DNA of 64,000 nt, from positions 186,001 to 250,000 of the forward strand of contig NZ_BAAAYN010000006.1 of NCBI RefSeq assembly GCF_039536245.1. The letters are read 5' to 3'. How positions within the stretch are numbered: the stretch's first letter is position 1; the number at the start of each line of letters is the position of its first letter. The notes beneath the pieces are model-generated. The model searched no databases. It was given only the letters and a program-made list of their open reading frames with translations, and was not told the origin of the DNA. Made by a program: the position numbers and the translations under genes. The DNA comes from Cryptosporangium minutisporangium (GTDB lineage: Bacteria > Actinomycetota > Actinomycetes > Mycobacteriales > Cryptosporangiaceae). Below, in pieces: positions 52,091 to 62,986 of this stretch.

Positions 52091-52121
52091 GGACCAGCCC
52101 GCCGGGCGGCGGGGCTGGTCC
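52091..52121 (-). terminator. Hairpin terminator of the lipoprotein hydrolase gene
   Basis: Arms 52091-52103 and about 52108-52121 pair perfectly over at least ten bases with one bulged G. It follows the hydrolase stop at 52153 on the minus strand. Confidence 0.5.
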
Positions 52122-52152
52122 CGGCGGTGGCGTCCGGCCACCGCGGTGTGCG

Positions 52153-53685
52153 TCAGGAAGGCAGGCGCGCGGGCTCGGCGTAGCCGATCAGCGCCGCCCG
52201 GTCCTCGGCGAGGACGAAGCCGTTCCGGATCGTCGCCTCGGCATCAGCGAGGTAGCGCTGCTGATAGTCCGCCCGGGACGGGTAGAGCTGGGCCAGCCGG
52301 GCCGGGGACAGCGGCTTGGTGGTGCCCAGCAGGAGGCAGATCGCCGACAGCTTCGGACCGGGGTCCCCGGAGAGCACGGTGACCGGGACGTCGACCGGTG
52401 GCGTGCGGACGCCGCCGAGGGCGATGCCGTCGGGGTTCCGCTTGACCGCCGAGATCAGGCCGGTCCGCACGTCGATGCGGGGCGCGGTCACCGGCGGCCG
52501 GCCGGTGTCCAGCCAGGTGGCCAGGGCGCGATACGCGGCCTTAGTGACCAGGTGCATCGGCCCGTTGTTGATCGGTGCGCCGCAGTCGATCGTGGCCGCG
52601 TTCCCGCCGAGCAGGTGGGCGTCCGCGTGCGCGGTTCCGGCGACCTCCCAGAGCCGGAACCGGTCGTTGTCGGGCTGGCGCGCCTTCACCGAGTTCAGGA
52701 TGCTGGTCAGGTCCGTCTCGGTCTGGACGTTCATCACCGGAGCGGCCTGATCGGTGCGGAAGATGGTCGTGGTGCCGCCGATCAGCGCGCCCGTCAAGTC
52801 GGCCGCCTTGCCGGGGCCCACCAGCGGGAGCCCGGCCGCGCCGCGGCTGTGCACGAAGAAGCCGTCGAAAGCGCGGGTCAGCGGCTGGACGCCGTTGTAG
52901 TAGGTGACCATCGCGAATGCCGACTGGGACTCACCGGCGGCGATGATCTTCTCGGGCTGCAGGCCGCCGGTTCCGGCGCCCGCGCGGACGGCACGGGCGA
53001 CCTGCGTGAGCATGTCGAACGCGAAGCCGTCGCCGGGATGGGTGAGCGAGCCGTAGCGGGCCGGGTCGATCGCCTTCAGGCCCTTGCCGGCCAGCTCCGA
53101 GCCGGGGCCGGGAGCCCCGACGAGAACCTGTCCGCCGATGACACCGATCTGCTGCGCCGACACGCCGACCCAGATGTCTCCACGGCGGATGATCTCCTCG
53201 TGGGTCGTGGCCCACTCGGGGTCGGCGTCGACGCCGCCGCTGACGTTCAACCACTCGACGATGACGGTGCCGCTGAATCGAGAGGCGTCCGCCGGCCGGC
53301 GAACCAGCACCCGGGTCCGGTACGGCGCGCTGCCATCGGTGCGGAACGTCCATCGGCCGTCGGAGGTCAGCCTGCCGCTGGCCTTGTACGAACTCGCCGT
53401 CCCGGTCGCGGCGTACTCGTCCTCGACGTAACCGGCCTGCTGGAGGTCGACGGGGATGGCGGTGCCGATGAACACGCCGTTTCCGCCGGTCAGCCGCTGA
53501 GTGAGGTCAGCGGCCGGGCCGGAGGTGGCGGTGGCGACGCCCACGTGCGCGGTCGTGGCACCGCTCCCACAGGCGGCCACCGCCAGCAGCACCGCGACGA
53601 GAAGACCGGCCAGCGCGGCCGTCGTCCGTCGGCCGGACGCCGGGGGGTCCGTTCCGGGGTCGAGATCGGAATGCGGGGATCGCAT
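52153..53685 (-). CDS. Secreted alpha/beta-hydrolase-domain lipoprotein
   Basis: 510 residues from ATG 53685; an upstream frame to 53769 is not needed. The N-terminus has a hydrophobic segment (AALAGLLVAVLLAVAACG) ending in a lipobox, giving a membrane-anchored lipoprotein. The nucleophile region is AAGESQSAFAMV. The protein belongs to the large actinobacterial alpha/beta-hydrolase-domain family (Abhydrolase_10-like) whose substrates are unknown. It is downstream of the TetR gene and may be its target. Confidence 0.75.
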   Translation of the reverse strand: MRSPHSDLDPGTDPPASGRRTTAALAGLLVAVLLAVAACGSGATTAHVGVATATSGPAADLTQRLTGGNGVFIGTAIPVDLQQAGYVEDEYAATGTASSYKASGRLTSDGRWTFRTDGSAPYRTRVLVRRPADASRFSGTVIVEWLNVSGGVDADPEWATTHEEIIRRGDIWVGVSAQQIGVIGGQVLVGAPGPGSELAGKGLKAIDPARYGSLTHPGDGFAFDMLTQVARAVRAGAGTGGLQPEKIIAAGESQSAFAMVTYYNGVQPLTRAFDGFFVHSRGAAGLPLVGPGKAADLTGALIGGTTTIFRTDQAAPVMNVQTETDLTSILNSVKARQPDNDRFRLWEVAGTAHADAHLLGGNAATIDCGAPINNGPMHLVTKAAYRALATWLDTGRPPVTAPRIDVRTGLISAVKRNPDGIALGGVRTPPVDVPVTVLSGDPGPKLSAICLLLGTTKPLSPARLAQLYPSRADYQQRYLADAEATIRNGFVLAEDRAALIGYAEPARLPS

Positions 53686-53769
53686 GCGTGATCGTCCTCT
53701 CGTGCGGGCCGGGTGAGCGGAATGGCGAAGCAAGCCGGCAGGGAGTTCCGCATTGGTTCCGGTGAGCAT

Positions 53770-53861
53770 TTCGGTACGTATTCGGAGCCGGTACTTACCT
53801 GCCGGTAACCTGCTGAGGGATAAGGTCTATCGCCCGGGTAGCACTAGTCAAGTCTGTACCG
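53770..53861. promoter_or_regulatory. CGGTA half-site cluster upstream of the lipoprotein hydrolase
   Basis: CGGTA occurs at 53772-53776, 53789-53793 and 53803-53807, and the reverse TACCG at 53857-53861. The same half-sites make up the palindrome before the TetR gene at 54580. This points to TetR control of the hydrolase. The rest of 53686-53982 shows no gene. Confidence 0.4.
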
Positions 53862-53982
53862 AGCAAGTCGGCTCACCAGGAGATTTCGGGATCAGCAAAC
53901 GAGAAATCCGGTCGCGGCGTCCCCCATTCCTCGAGTCGGAATCGTCAATTCGGCAACTCTATTGGCATTCCGGTGGGAGGAA

Positions 53983-54549
53983 TCAATCCGACCCGGGACG
54001 GCCGGAGAACAGGCCGTCGAGGAGAACGGTGATCGCGCGCAGAGCCGTCCGCGACCGGTCCTCGATCGCGGCGTGAGCGATTGCGCCTTCGAGCATCGTC
54101 ATGACCATCCGCAGGTCGCCGGGGCCGACTCCCTCCCGGAGCCCGCCGACGGCCTGGCAACGCAGCATCGGCCCGGTGAGCGCGGAGATCACCTGCTCCG
54201 TGCACCACTCCCGCTCCGCGTCGGTCAGCTGGTCGGTGAGCGTGACCAGCGGGCGCATCGACGCCTGCCCGATCAGGACCATCTCCAGCAGCCAGCGGAA
54301 GTTGTGCGGCTCGGTCTGCTCGACGAGGTCGCCGAGCACCGCCAGCTGCTCGCGGGTCACCGCGAGCGCTATCGCTCGGCGATCCGGGAAATGCCGGTAG
54401 GCGGTGGCCTGGCCGACACCGGCCCGGCGCGCGATCTCCGCGAGCGAGGGCACCGCATCGCCCTGGGTGAGCTCGGCGTTGGCGACGTGCAGGATCCGTG
54501 CCCGGTTCCGTTTCGCGTCGCTGCGCACGGGGGGAGGGGACGACGGCAT
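53983..54549 (-). CDS. TetR-family regulator
   Basis: 188 residues. HTH near the start: PSLAEIARRAGVGQATAYRHFPDRRAIALAV. Short C-terminal ligand domain of the SbtR-like kind. A perfect palindrome TACCGATCGGTA lies 31 bases upstream of its start. Controls itself and probably the hydrolase gene downstream. Confidence 0.9.
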   Translation of the reverse strand: MPSSPPPVRSDAKRNRARILHVANAELTQGDAVPSLAEIARRAGVGQATAYRHFPDRRAIALAVTREQLAVLGDLVEQTEPHNFRWLLEMVLIGQASMRPLVTLTDQLTDAEREWCTEQVISALTGPMLRCQAVGGLREGVGPGDLRMVMTMLEGAIAHAAIEDRSRTALRAITVLLDGLFSGRPGSD

Positions 54550-54579
54550 GCGATGCCTCCTTGCCGGACGGCCAGGTGT

Positions 54580-54591
54580 TACCGATCGGTA
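54580..54591. promoter_or_regulatory. Perfect palindrome, TetR operator
   Basis: TACCG-AT-CGGTA, a perfect 12-base dyad in the promoter of the TetR gene (start 54549) and 175 bases before the LytTR regulator. Confidence 0.6.
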
Positions 54592-54765
54592 GGAACCGTA
54601 CCAATCGCCGGGCGAGACGGGTCCAATCCGGACGGAGTGCGGGAAAGGTGGCGCAGTCCGACCCGGGTACTTAGAGTGGGGTTGCTGGCCTGTGACCTAG
54701 GTAACTCCGTCGGGCGTCGGGGCTGGACGCAGCCATATTGGATGGACCAAGGGCGGTTCTCCACC

Positions 54766-58382
<3,617 letters not shown>

Positions 58383-58717
58383 GCCGCCCAGCGGTGGCGT
58401 CCGAGGTCTGAACGGTAGCTGCGGGCGGACGAACGGCGGTGCCGGCCCCGAATAGGCGTTCGTCCTTGTCGGTGCCAATTCGTCAGCGTAAAGTCCAGCG
58501 CGATAGGCGATCGCGGTAGCACACGACGATCACAATGGACGATGTCGCGACCCGATGTCGGGGATCGCTTTTTCCACTGCTGTGCCGGGGATTTCCCATT
58601 GCTGGCCCGAAAAGCTCCGCGAATTGGTCGCGGTTGTTTTCGCGTGCCATCGGCCGTCGTGATCGCGAATTCAGACGGAAAACCGGGTGACGAATCAGCG
58701 CGAGGAGATGAGGGTCG
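58383..58717. promoter_or_regulatory. 335-base control region before the PQQ operon
   Basis: No gene. Two 9-mers matching the LytTR consensus on the minus strand, ACCGTTCAG (58408-58416) and GCCGTTCGT (58429-58437), have a 21-base period, the spacing of LytTR sites. A perfect 9-base inverted repeat (58427-58435 with 58457-58465) overlaps the second site and may instead be the katG terminator. The rest becomes AT-richer towards the start codon, with no clear promoter hexamers. Confidence 0.5.
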
Positions 58718-59179
58718 ATGGCGACCTCGCAGGATCGGGACTTGCTGCTGGACAAACTCGGCTTGGGTGCGCAGAACAAGGCGGCGCTCGGCCGGGTGCT
58801 CAACACCGGGAACATCGGGGAGGCGACGGAGCGGGCCGACGGCCGGATGGAGGCGACGATCCGGATCCGGCCCGACGAGATCTGCTGGGACCCGTCGATC
58901 CTGGTCATGCCGCACGGGGGTGACCTGGAACTCGAGCTGATCAACGACGATCTGAACACCCACTGCGCGCTCCTGCCGAGCAACGGCGACCGGAAGTTCA
59001 TCTGGCTGGTGAACCACTCACGCGGACGCGCGACCCTCAACCTCGACGGCCCTGGCTACTACTGGTACAGCTCGCCCACGGGCAACGACGAGGGCCGCGG
59101 ACTGACCGGCGCGATCGTCGTGCTGGGCGATGTTCCGCCGGAGGCCCGCCTCGACCGCCCCGACCAACCTCGGCCGTGA
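58718..59179 (+). CDS. Cupredoxin-like PQQ-dehydrogenase-associated protein
   Basis: 153 residues, all-beta (LELELINDDLNTHCALLP, YYWYSSPTG). It resembles the small proteins next to PQQ dehydrogenases in mycobacteria (MSMEG_3727 type). The normal copper set is incomplete: one His-Cys pair is present but there is no late Cys-x-His-x-Met, so copper binding is doubtful. No signal peptide. First gene of the operon; ATG 58718 with a GAGGAG-like site. Likely structural or electron-transfer partner of the dehydrogenase; unproven. Confidence 0.75.
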   Translation: MATSQDRDLLLDKLGLGAQNKAALGRVLNTGNIGEATERADGRMEATIRIRPDEICWDPSILVMPHGGDLELELINDDLNTHCALLPSNGDRKFIWLVNHSRGRATLNLDGPGYYWYSSPTGNDEGRGLTGAIVVLGDVPPEARLDRPDQPRP

Positions 59180-59207
59180 CCACCGTCCTGAGAAAGGGGA
59201 GCCGGCA

Positions 59208-60908
59208 ATGACCAACGTCGAGTACGTAGATGCGGGCGAGGCCGTCGATCAAGCGCGGCTGAGCGGCAAGGTCGCGGGCGGAGAAACTGCGCCGCCGGTG
59301 GTGGAGAACGTCACCTACGAGCGCATTCTCCAGGCGCGGTCGGAGCCCGAGAATTGGCTCACTTACTACGGCGCGTACAACGGGCAGCGGTACAGCCTGC
59401 TCGACCAGATCAATACCGAAAACGTCAAGCGCATCGGGCCCGCGTGGGTCTTCCAGGCCGGTTCCAGCGGCATCATCGCGGGCGCGTCGACCTACTCGTT
59501 CGAGGCGACGCCGATCGTCGTCGACGGGATCATGTTCCTCTCCGGCTGGGACGGCTGGGTCTGGGCGCTGGACGCGAAGACCGGGACCGAGATCTGGCGG
59601 TACAAGCACGCGATCCCGTTCGACGTGTCGCTGTGCTGCGGGAACGTGAACCGGGGCGTCGCCGTGGCGAAGGGCAAGGTCTTCTTCGTCACCGCGAACG
59701 CCCACGTCCTCGCGCTCGACGCGACGACCGGCAAGAGGGTCTGGGACCGGACCTACGGCGACGTGCGGGCCGGGGAGAGCGCCACGGTCGCGCCGCTCGT
59801 CGTCAAGAACATGGTGATCGTCGGGAGCTCCGGCGGCGAGTTCGGGGTCCGGGGCCACCTGGACGCGTTCGACGTCGACACCGGTGAGCACCAGTGGCGT
59901 TGTTACACGGTGCCGAAGCCCGGCGAGCCGGGCTCGGAGACCTGGCCCGCCGAGGGAGAGGCCTGGGCGCGCGGCGGCGCGAACTGCTGGCTCACCGGCA
60001 CGTTCGACGCGGAGACGAACCTGCTCTACGTGGGCACCGGCAACCCCGCGCCGGACTTCGACGGCGGCGTTCGCGAGGGCGACAACCTCTACACCGACAG
60101 CATCATCGCGGTGGACGTCGACGCCGGCCAGATCCGCTGGCACTACCAGTGCACCCCGCACGACGTGTGGGACTACGACAGCATCGGCGAGTGCATCCTG
60201 TTCGAAAAGGACGGGCGCAAGCTGCTCGGGCACTTCGACAAGAACGGGTACTTCTTCGTCCTCGACCGCACCAACGGCGAGCGGGTCTCGATCACCCCGT
60301 TCGTGGACCGGATCACCTGGGGTGCGATCACCCGCGACGGCCAGGTGGTGGCGAAGGTCTACCCCGACGAAGAGGGCGTCCCGGTGCACTTCTACCCGGG
60401 CCCGGCCGGTGCCAAGGAGTGGACCCACGCGGCCTACAGCCCGAAGACCGAACTCTTCTACGTCCCGGTCCAGGACGTCGGGGCCACGGCCACCCGTCGG
60501 CGCCGGGAGTTCAAGGAGAGCATCCCGTACTGGGGTGCGGGCGTGCAGGTCGACATCGACGAAGCGGTTGGCTACCTCAGCGCGTTCGACGCCAACGGCG
60601 AGGAGAAGTGGCGTTGGCGCAACGAGCTCCCGATGTGCGCGTCGGTGCTGGCCACCGCTGGTGACCTGGTATTCGCCGGCGAGCCCTCGGGGGAGTTCAA
60701 CGCGTTCGACGCGCGCACCGGGGAGCTGCTGTGGCAGTTCCAGTGCGGCAGCGGCCATCACAGCAGCCCGTCGACGTACATGGTCGACGGCCGGCAGTAC
60801 ATCGCCGTGCCGGTCGGCTGGGGCGGGTGGGCCGAGGGATTCCTCCCGGGCATGCTCGGCGCCGGCCACGGAAGCGCGTTGATCGTCTTCGCTCTCCCGG
60901 AGTCGTAA
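59208..60908 (+). CDS. PQQ-dependent alcohol dehydrogenase with lanthanide-type metal site
   Basis: 566 residues, ATG 59208 with an AAAGGGGAG site. Eight-bladed quinoprotein propeller with repeated WxxG/DxxTG motifs (ALDAKTGTEIW, ALDATTGKRVW). Vicinal disulphide Cys143-Cys144 (LCCGN). Metal/PQQ ligands: Glu211 (GGEFGVRGH), Asn279 (GTGNPAP), catalytic Asp322 in HDVWDYD and Asp324 two residues on. The second Asp is the mark of lanthanide-dependent XoxF/PedH-type enzymes; calcium types have Ala there. There is no signal peptide and no cytochrome domain, unusual for this family. Confidence 0.9.
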   Translation: MTNVEYVDAGEAVDQARLSGKVAGGETAPPVVENVTYERILQARSEPENWLTYYGAYNGQRYSLLDQINTENVKRIGPAWVFQAGSSGIIAGASTYSFEATPIVVDGIMFLSGWDGWVWALDAKTGTEIWRYKHAIPFDVSLCCGNVNRGVAVAKGKVFFVTANAHVLALDATTGKRVWDRTYGDVRAGESATVAPLVVKNMVIVGSSGGEFGVRGHLDAFDVDTGEHQWRCYTVPKPGEPGSETWPAEGEAWARGGANCWLTGTFDAETNLLYVGTGNPAPDFDGGVREGDNLYTDSIIAVDVDAGQIRWHYQCTPHDVWDYDSIGECILFEKDGRKLLGHFDKNGYFFVLDRTNGERVSITPFVDRITWGAITRDGQVVAKVYPDEEGVPVHFYPGPAGAKEWTHAAYSPKTELFYVPVQDVGATATRRRREFKESIPYWGAGVQVDIDEAVGYLSAFDANGEEKWRWRNELPMCASVLATAGDLVFAGEPSGEFNAFDARTGELLWQFQCGSGHHSSPSTYMVDGRQYIAVPVGWGGWAEGFLPGMLGAGHGSALIVFALPES

Positions 60909-60921
60909 AGGAGGTGGATCT

Positions 60922-61017
60922 GTGGAATCCCAGCTGGCTGCGTGGGAGACGCCCGAGTTCGAGGAGGTCTCCGTCGCACCCGAAGTGACCATGTACATGG
61001 GTCAGCTCGACGACTAG
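60922..61017 (+). CDS. pqqA: PQQ precursor peptide PqqA
   Basis: 31 residues from GTG 60922 with the strong site AAAGGAGGTG. The invariant Glu and Tyr that become PQQ are present, three residues apart, in PEVTMYMG (Glu21, Tyr25). The short tail is QLDD. It is too short for most gene finders. The position between the dehydrogenase and pqqB, and the strong ribosome site, identify it. Confidence 0.93.
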   Translation: MESQLAAWETPEFEEVSVAPEVTMYMGQLDD

Positions 61018-61023
61018 GAGGAC

Positions 61024-61049
61024 GGCGCCGGACTTCCGAGTCCGGCGCC
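61024..61049 (+). terminator. Hairpin between pqqA and pqqB
   Basis: Perfect 11-base arms (61024-61034 and 61039-61049) and a TCCG loop, 7 bases after the pqqA stop. Would raise pqqA transcript above the enzyme genes by partial termination or RNA protection, as the substrate peptide is needed in excess. Confidence 0.7.
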
Positions 61050-61076
61050 TCGCCTCGGCTGTGGAGGGCGGGCCGG

Positions 61077-61946
61077 ATGTGGATGCGGGTGCTGGGTTCG
61101 GCGGCAGGAGGCGGCTCTCCGCAGTGGAACTGCGGCTGCCCGGTCTGCACCGCGGTCCGCGCCGGTGCCGCCCCTCCGCGCACCCAGTCGTCGATCGCGG
61201 TGAGCGTCGACCGACGGCGGTGGTTCCTGTTCAACGCCTCGCCCGACGTCCGGACGCAGCTCGAAGCGTTCTCCGGCCTCCATCCGCGCGGCGACCGGGT
61301 GACACCGCTCTCCGCGGTGCTGCTCACCGACGCGGAGCTGGACCACACGCTCGGCTTGTTGCTGTTGCGCGAGGCCCGGGACCTGCGTCTCTACGCCACG
61401 CCCGCGGTGCACACGACGCTGAGCGACGGCTCCGGGCTGCTGCCGCTGCTGGAGCGCTACTGCCGGGTCGAGTGGCGACCGGTCACCCCAGGCGGCGACG
61501 TGCCGCTCGCGGACGGGCTGTCCTGCCGGGCGTTCGACGTCCCCACCACGAAGCCGGACCGGTTCGCGACCGGCGAGAACCACGGCCGCGTCGTCGGTTA
61601 CCGGCTGACCGACGAGCACACCGGCGGCACGCTCGGCTACCTGCCGTGCGTCCAAGCGCTCACCCCGGCGGTGCGCGCCGAGATCGAGGGCTGTGACTGC
61701 CTGCTGATCGACGGGACGTGCTGGCGCGACGACGAGCTGGGCCCCACCGCCCGGACCTCGCGCGAGATGGGCCACCTGCCCGTCGCCAGCAGCCTGCTGG
61801 AGATCCAGGCCCTGCGGGTGCGGCGGACGATCTTCGTCCACATCAACAACACCAACCCGATCCTCCTCGACGACACGCCCGAGCGGCGCCTCGTCGAGGA
61901 CCGCGGCATGGAGGTGGCGATGGACGGCCTCGAGGTGAAGCTATGA
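61077..61946 (+). CDS. pqqB: PQQ biosynthesis protein PqqB (metallo-beta-lactamase-fold hydroxylase)
   Basis: 289 residues, ATG 61077 (MWM...) with GGAGGG. Early Cys-rich metal site WNCGCPVCTA, FNASPDV, then DAELDHTLGL in place of HxHxDH and late IFVHINNTNP. PqqB oxidises the tyrosine ring of the PqqA-derived dipeptide. Its start overlaps no gene; it follows the hairpin. Confidence 0.95.
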   Translation: MWMRVLGSAAGGGSPQWNCGCPVCTAVRAGAAPPRTQSSIAVSVDRRRWFLFNASPDVRTQLEAFSGLHPRGDRVTPLSAVLLTDAELDHTLGLLLLREARDLRLYATPAVHTTLSDGSGLLPLLERYCRVEWRPVTPGGDVPLADGLSCRAFDVPTTKPDRFATGENHGRVVGYRLTDEHTGGTLGYLPCVQALTPAVRAEIEGCDCLLIDGTCWRDDELGPTARTSREMGHLPVASSLLEIQALRVRRTIFVHINNTNPILLDDTPERRLVEDRGMEVAMDGLEVKL

Positions 61947-62025
61947 CCGTGTGCCCCGGCGCCCTCCTCCGCTCCGCTCCTCGGTCGCTAGGGCTCCCTA
62001 CGATGCTCACTTCGGAGGACGCCTC

Positions 62026-62712
62026 ATGACCGCGACGCTCCAGAACGACTTCGTCGCGACGTTGCGGGCGCACTCGCAGCGCTACCACGACCAGCACCCG
62101 TTCCACGTCCGGATGAACGCGGGGGAGTGCAGCCGTCGGCAGCTCCAGGGCTGGATCGCCAACCGCTTCTACTACCAGGAGAACATTCCCCGTAAGGACG
62201 CGGCGATCCTCGCCAACTGCCCGGACGTCGAGGTCCGCCGCCGCTGGATCCGCCGCATCCTCGACCACGACGGCCGGACGGACGGCGAGGGCGGCATCGA
62301 GGCGTGGTTGCGCCTCGGCGAAGCCGCCGGTCTGACCCGCGAGGAGATCGTCGACCACCGGCACCTGGTCCCCGGGGTGCGGTTCGCGGTCGACGCCTAC
62401 GTGAACTTCGCCAGGACCCGTCCCTGGGTGGAGGCCGTCGCGTCGTCGCTCACCGAGCTGTTCGCCCCGGACCTGATGGCGGAGCGGCTGGTCGCGTTCG
62501 AGCGGTGGTACGCCTGGATCGAGCCGGGGGGCCTCGCCTACTTCCGGGCCCGCCTCGAACAAGCGCCGCGCGACTGCGAGCACGCCCTCGAGGTCGTCAC
62601 CGAGTACTGCCGATCCGCGGAGGACCGGTCCCGCGCGGTGGACGCGCTGTCGTTCAAGTGCGACGTCCTCTGGAGCCTGATGGACGCCATCGACAACGCG
62701 TATCCGGAGTGA
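62026..62712 (+). CDS. pqqC: PqqC, pyrroloquinoline-quinone synthase
   Basis: 228 residues, ATG 62026 with GGAGGA. Helical haem-oxygenase-like fold; conserved WIANRFYYQENIPRKDAAI and RHLVPGVRFAVDAYVNF. Catalyses the last ring closure and oxidation. Follows pqqB by 79 bases and precedes pqqD. Confidence 0.96.
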   Translation: MTATLQNDFVATLRAHSQRYHDQHPFHVRMNAGECSRRQLQGWIANRFYYQENIPRKDAAILANCPDVEVRRRWIRRILDHDGRTDGEGGIEAWLRLGEAAGLTREEIVDHRHLVPGVRFAVDAYVNFARTRPWVEAVASSLTELFAPDLMAERLVAFERWYAWIEPGGLAYFRARLEQAPRDCEHALEVVTEYCRSAEDRSRAVDALSFKCDVLWSLMDAIDNAYPE

Positions 62713-62716
62713 TCCG

Positions 62717-62986
62717 ATGGAGCCCGAGACCCGGCCCCGGTTGGCGCGCCATGCCCGGTTGACGTTCGACCGGACCCGGCAGCGGCCCGTCCTGCTGCTC
62801 CCGGAGACGGTGGTGGTGCTCAACGGCAGCGGCGCGGCCATCCTCGAGCGCTGCGACGGGACGCACACGGTGGCCGAGATCGTCGCCGATCTGGGCGGGC
62901 GGTACCACGCCGTCCCCGACGCCGACGTGCAGCGATTCCTGAGTGGGCTGGTCGCCCGCCGCTGCGTGGAGCTGGACCGTGACTAG
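62717..62986 (+). CDS. pqqD: PqqD, PqqA peptide chaperone
   Basis: 89 residues. RiPP recognition element fold: RPVLLLPETVVVLNGSGAAILERCDG then VAEIVADL. Binds PqqA and delivers it to PqqE. Its end overlaps the pqqE start by eight bases (GTG 62979 before the stop at 62984). Confidence 0.94.
   Translation: MEPETRPRLARHARLTFDRTRQRPVLLLPETVVVLNGSGAAILERCDGTHTVAEIVADLGGRYHAVPDADVQRFLSGLVARRCVELDRD

Noticed and set aside
59208-60908. Classical MxaF methanol dehydrogenase
   Set aside because: No MxaI small subunit or cytochrome c gene, no signal peptide, and Asp instead of Ala at the diagnostic position.
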